Translations under genes and position numbers: made by a program
Notes under the pieces: model-generated
The model's input: the letters and a program-made list of their open reading frames with translations, nothing else
Database searches by the model: none
What the model was told of the DNA's origin: nothing
Shown here: in pieces, positions 5,407 to 5,578 of the stretch
Layout: every line of letters starts with the position of its first letter
Numbering within the stretch: the stretch's first letter is position 1
Source: JBFFSQ01 sp041572275
GTDB lineage: Bacteria > Pseudomonadota > Gammaproteobacteria > SZUA-229
Assembly (NCBI GenBank): GCA_041572275.1
Contig: JBFFSQ010000194.1
Location: 1-5,578, forward strand
Length of the DNA: 5,578 nt
Reading direction: 5' to 3'

Positions 5407-5420
5407 AATGTTCGAACATT
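5407..5420. promoter_or_regulatory. 14-bp perfect palindrome upstream of the lipoprotein gene
   Basis: AATGTTCGAACATT is fully self-complementary and ends 11 bp before the lipoprotein ATG (5395). Its position in the leader suits a repressor operator; the motif core GTTCGAAC is shared by several regulator families, so the binding protein cannot be named. If translation began at ATG 5428, the palindrome would instead be coding. Confidence 0.35.
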
Positions 5421-5445
5421 TTAATCATAGCTTATATGAAAAACC

Positions 5446-5462
5446 GGGTCAGAGAGCAATTT
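5446..5462. other. Possible end sequence associated with the transposase unit
   Basis: GGGTCAGAGAGCAATTT lies just past the transposase stop, 11 bp away. From memory, similar strings (GGTCAGAG-GCAATTT) often accompany Y1/REP-associated transposases in gammaproteobacteria, so this may be the right boundary of a small mobile unit. This recollection was not tested, and no second copy is present in the window. Confidence 0.25.
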
Positions 5463-5473
5463 GATCTAATATA

Positions 5474-5578
5474 CTAAACATCTATCAGATATTCACTCAA
5501 CTCATCCTCAACTCTTGGCCTGCCTGGCTTACCCAACCGAGCCTGTCTCTGAGTAATCTCTTCTATTTTGTCTTTAAA
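5474..5578 (-). CDS. Transposase C-terminus, probably Y1/REP-associated type (partial)
   Basis: The minus frame entering from the right edge is open for 34 codons and ends at TAG (5476-5474). It reads FKDKIEEITQRQARLG, then KPGRPRVEDELSEYLIDV. The basic 'FxxxIEExTxRxxRxGxPGRPR' tail is characteristic of Y1 (HUH, REP-associated tyrosine) transposases, where it follows the catalytic domain; that domain would lie beyond the window. It is on the same strand as the small genes to its left. A diverged copy of its last 66 bases occurs at 3421-3486. Another DNA-binding protein with a GRPR AT-hook-like tail remains possible. Confidence 0.6.
   Translation of the reverse strand, partial: FKDKIEEITQRQARLGKPGRPRVEDELSEYLIDV

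Overview
The window looks like chromosomal DNA of an AT-rich gammaproteobacterium, probably aquatic or marine. This rests on protein style (a signal-peptide outer-membrane-type protein, AcuC-type deacetylase, EthD-family protein, lipoprotein, Y1-type transposase tail) and on attC-like recombination sites; no single gene fixes the genus. Codons are AT-rich throughout and several genes lack a good Shine-Dalgarno sequence.

Layout. Bases 1-41 may hold the tail of a plus-strand gene. Bases 65-1108 (minus) encode a 347-residue exported, probably beta-barrel protein. A gene-free stretch (1109-1476) follows, with a cluster of four GATC sites, an orphan rightward promoter-like sequence, and a run of six perfect 7-bp repeats. 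Bases 1477-1665 (minus) encode a 62-residue cytoplasmic protein that sits just downstream of, and is probably co-transcribed with, a complete zinc-dependent histone-deacetylase-family enzyme (1731-2678, minus). Diverging from the deacetylase across a 120-bp gap is a GNAT acetyltransferase (2799-3410, plus). The acetyltransferase/deacetylase pairing is the clearest functional theme and recalls AcuA/AcuC control of acetyl-CoA synthetase, although no target is encoded here.

From about 3420 to the right end everything reads on the minus strand and looks like accessory DNA: small genes each carrying their own spacer, namely an 82-codon frame with a CxxCC motif, an EthD-family protein, a secreted 181-residue unknown, and a lipoprotein. 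Two spacers (4242-4310 and 4874-4934) fold like integron attC sites, lie directly after stop codons and are oriented consistently with the genes, so at least 4248-4879 has the layout of a gene cassette. No integrase is in the window. The right edge carries the C-terminal end of a transposase, and a diverged copy of the same 3' end is found at 3421-3486, so the small-gene block lies between two related transposase ends.

The best candidates for something new are the cassette-like block with its transposase relics, and the deacetylase/acetyltransferase pair with its attached 62-residue protein.
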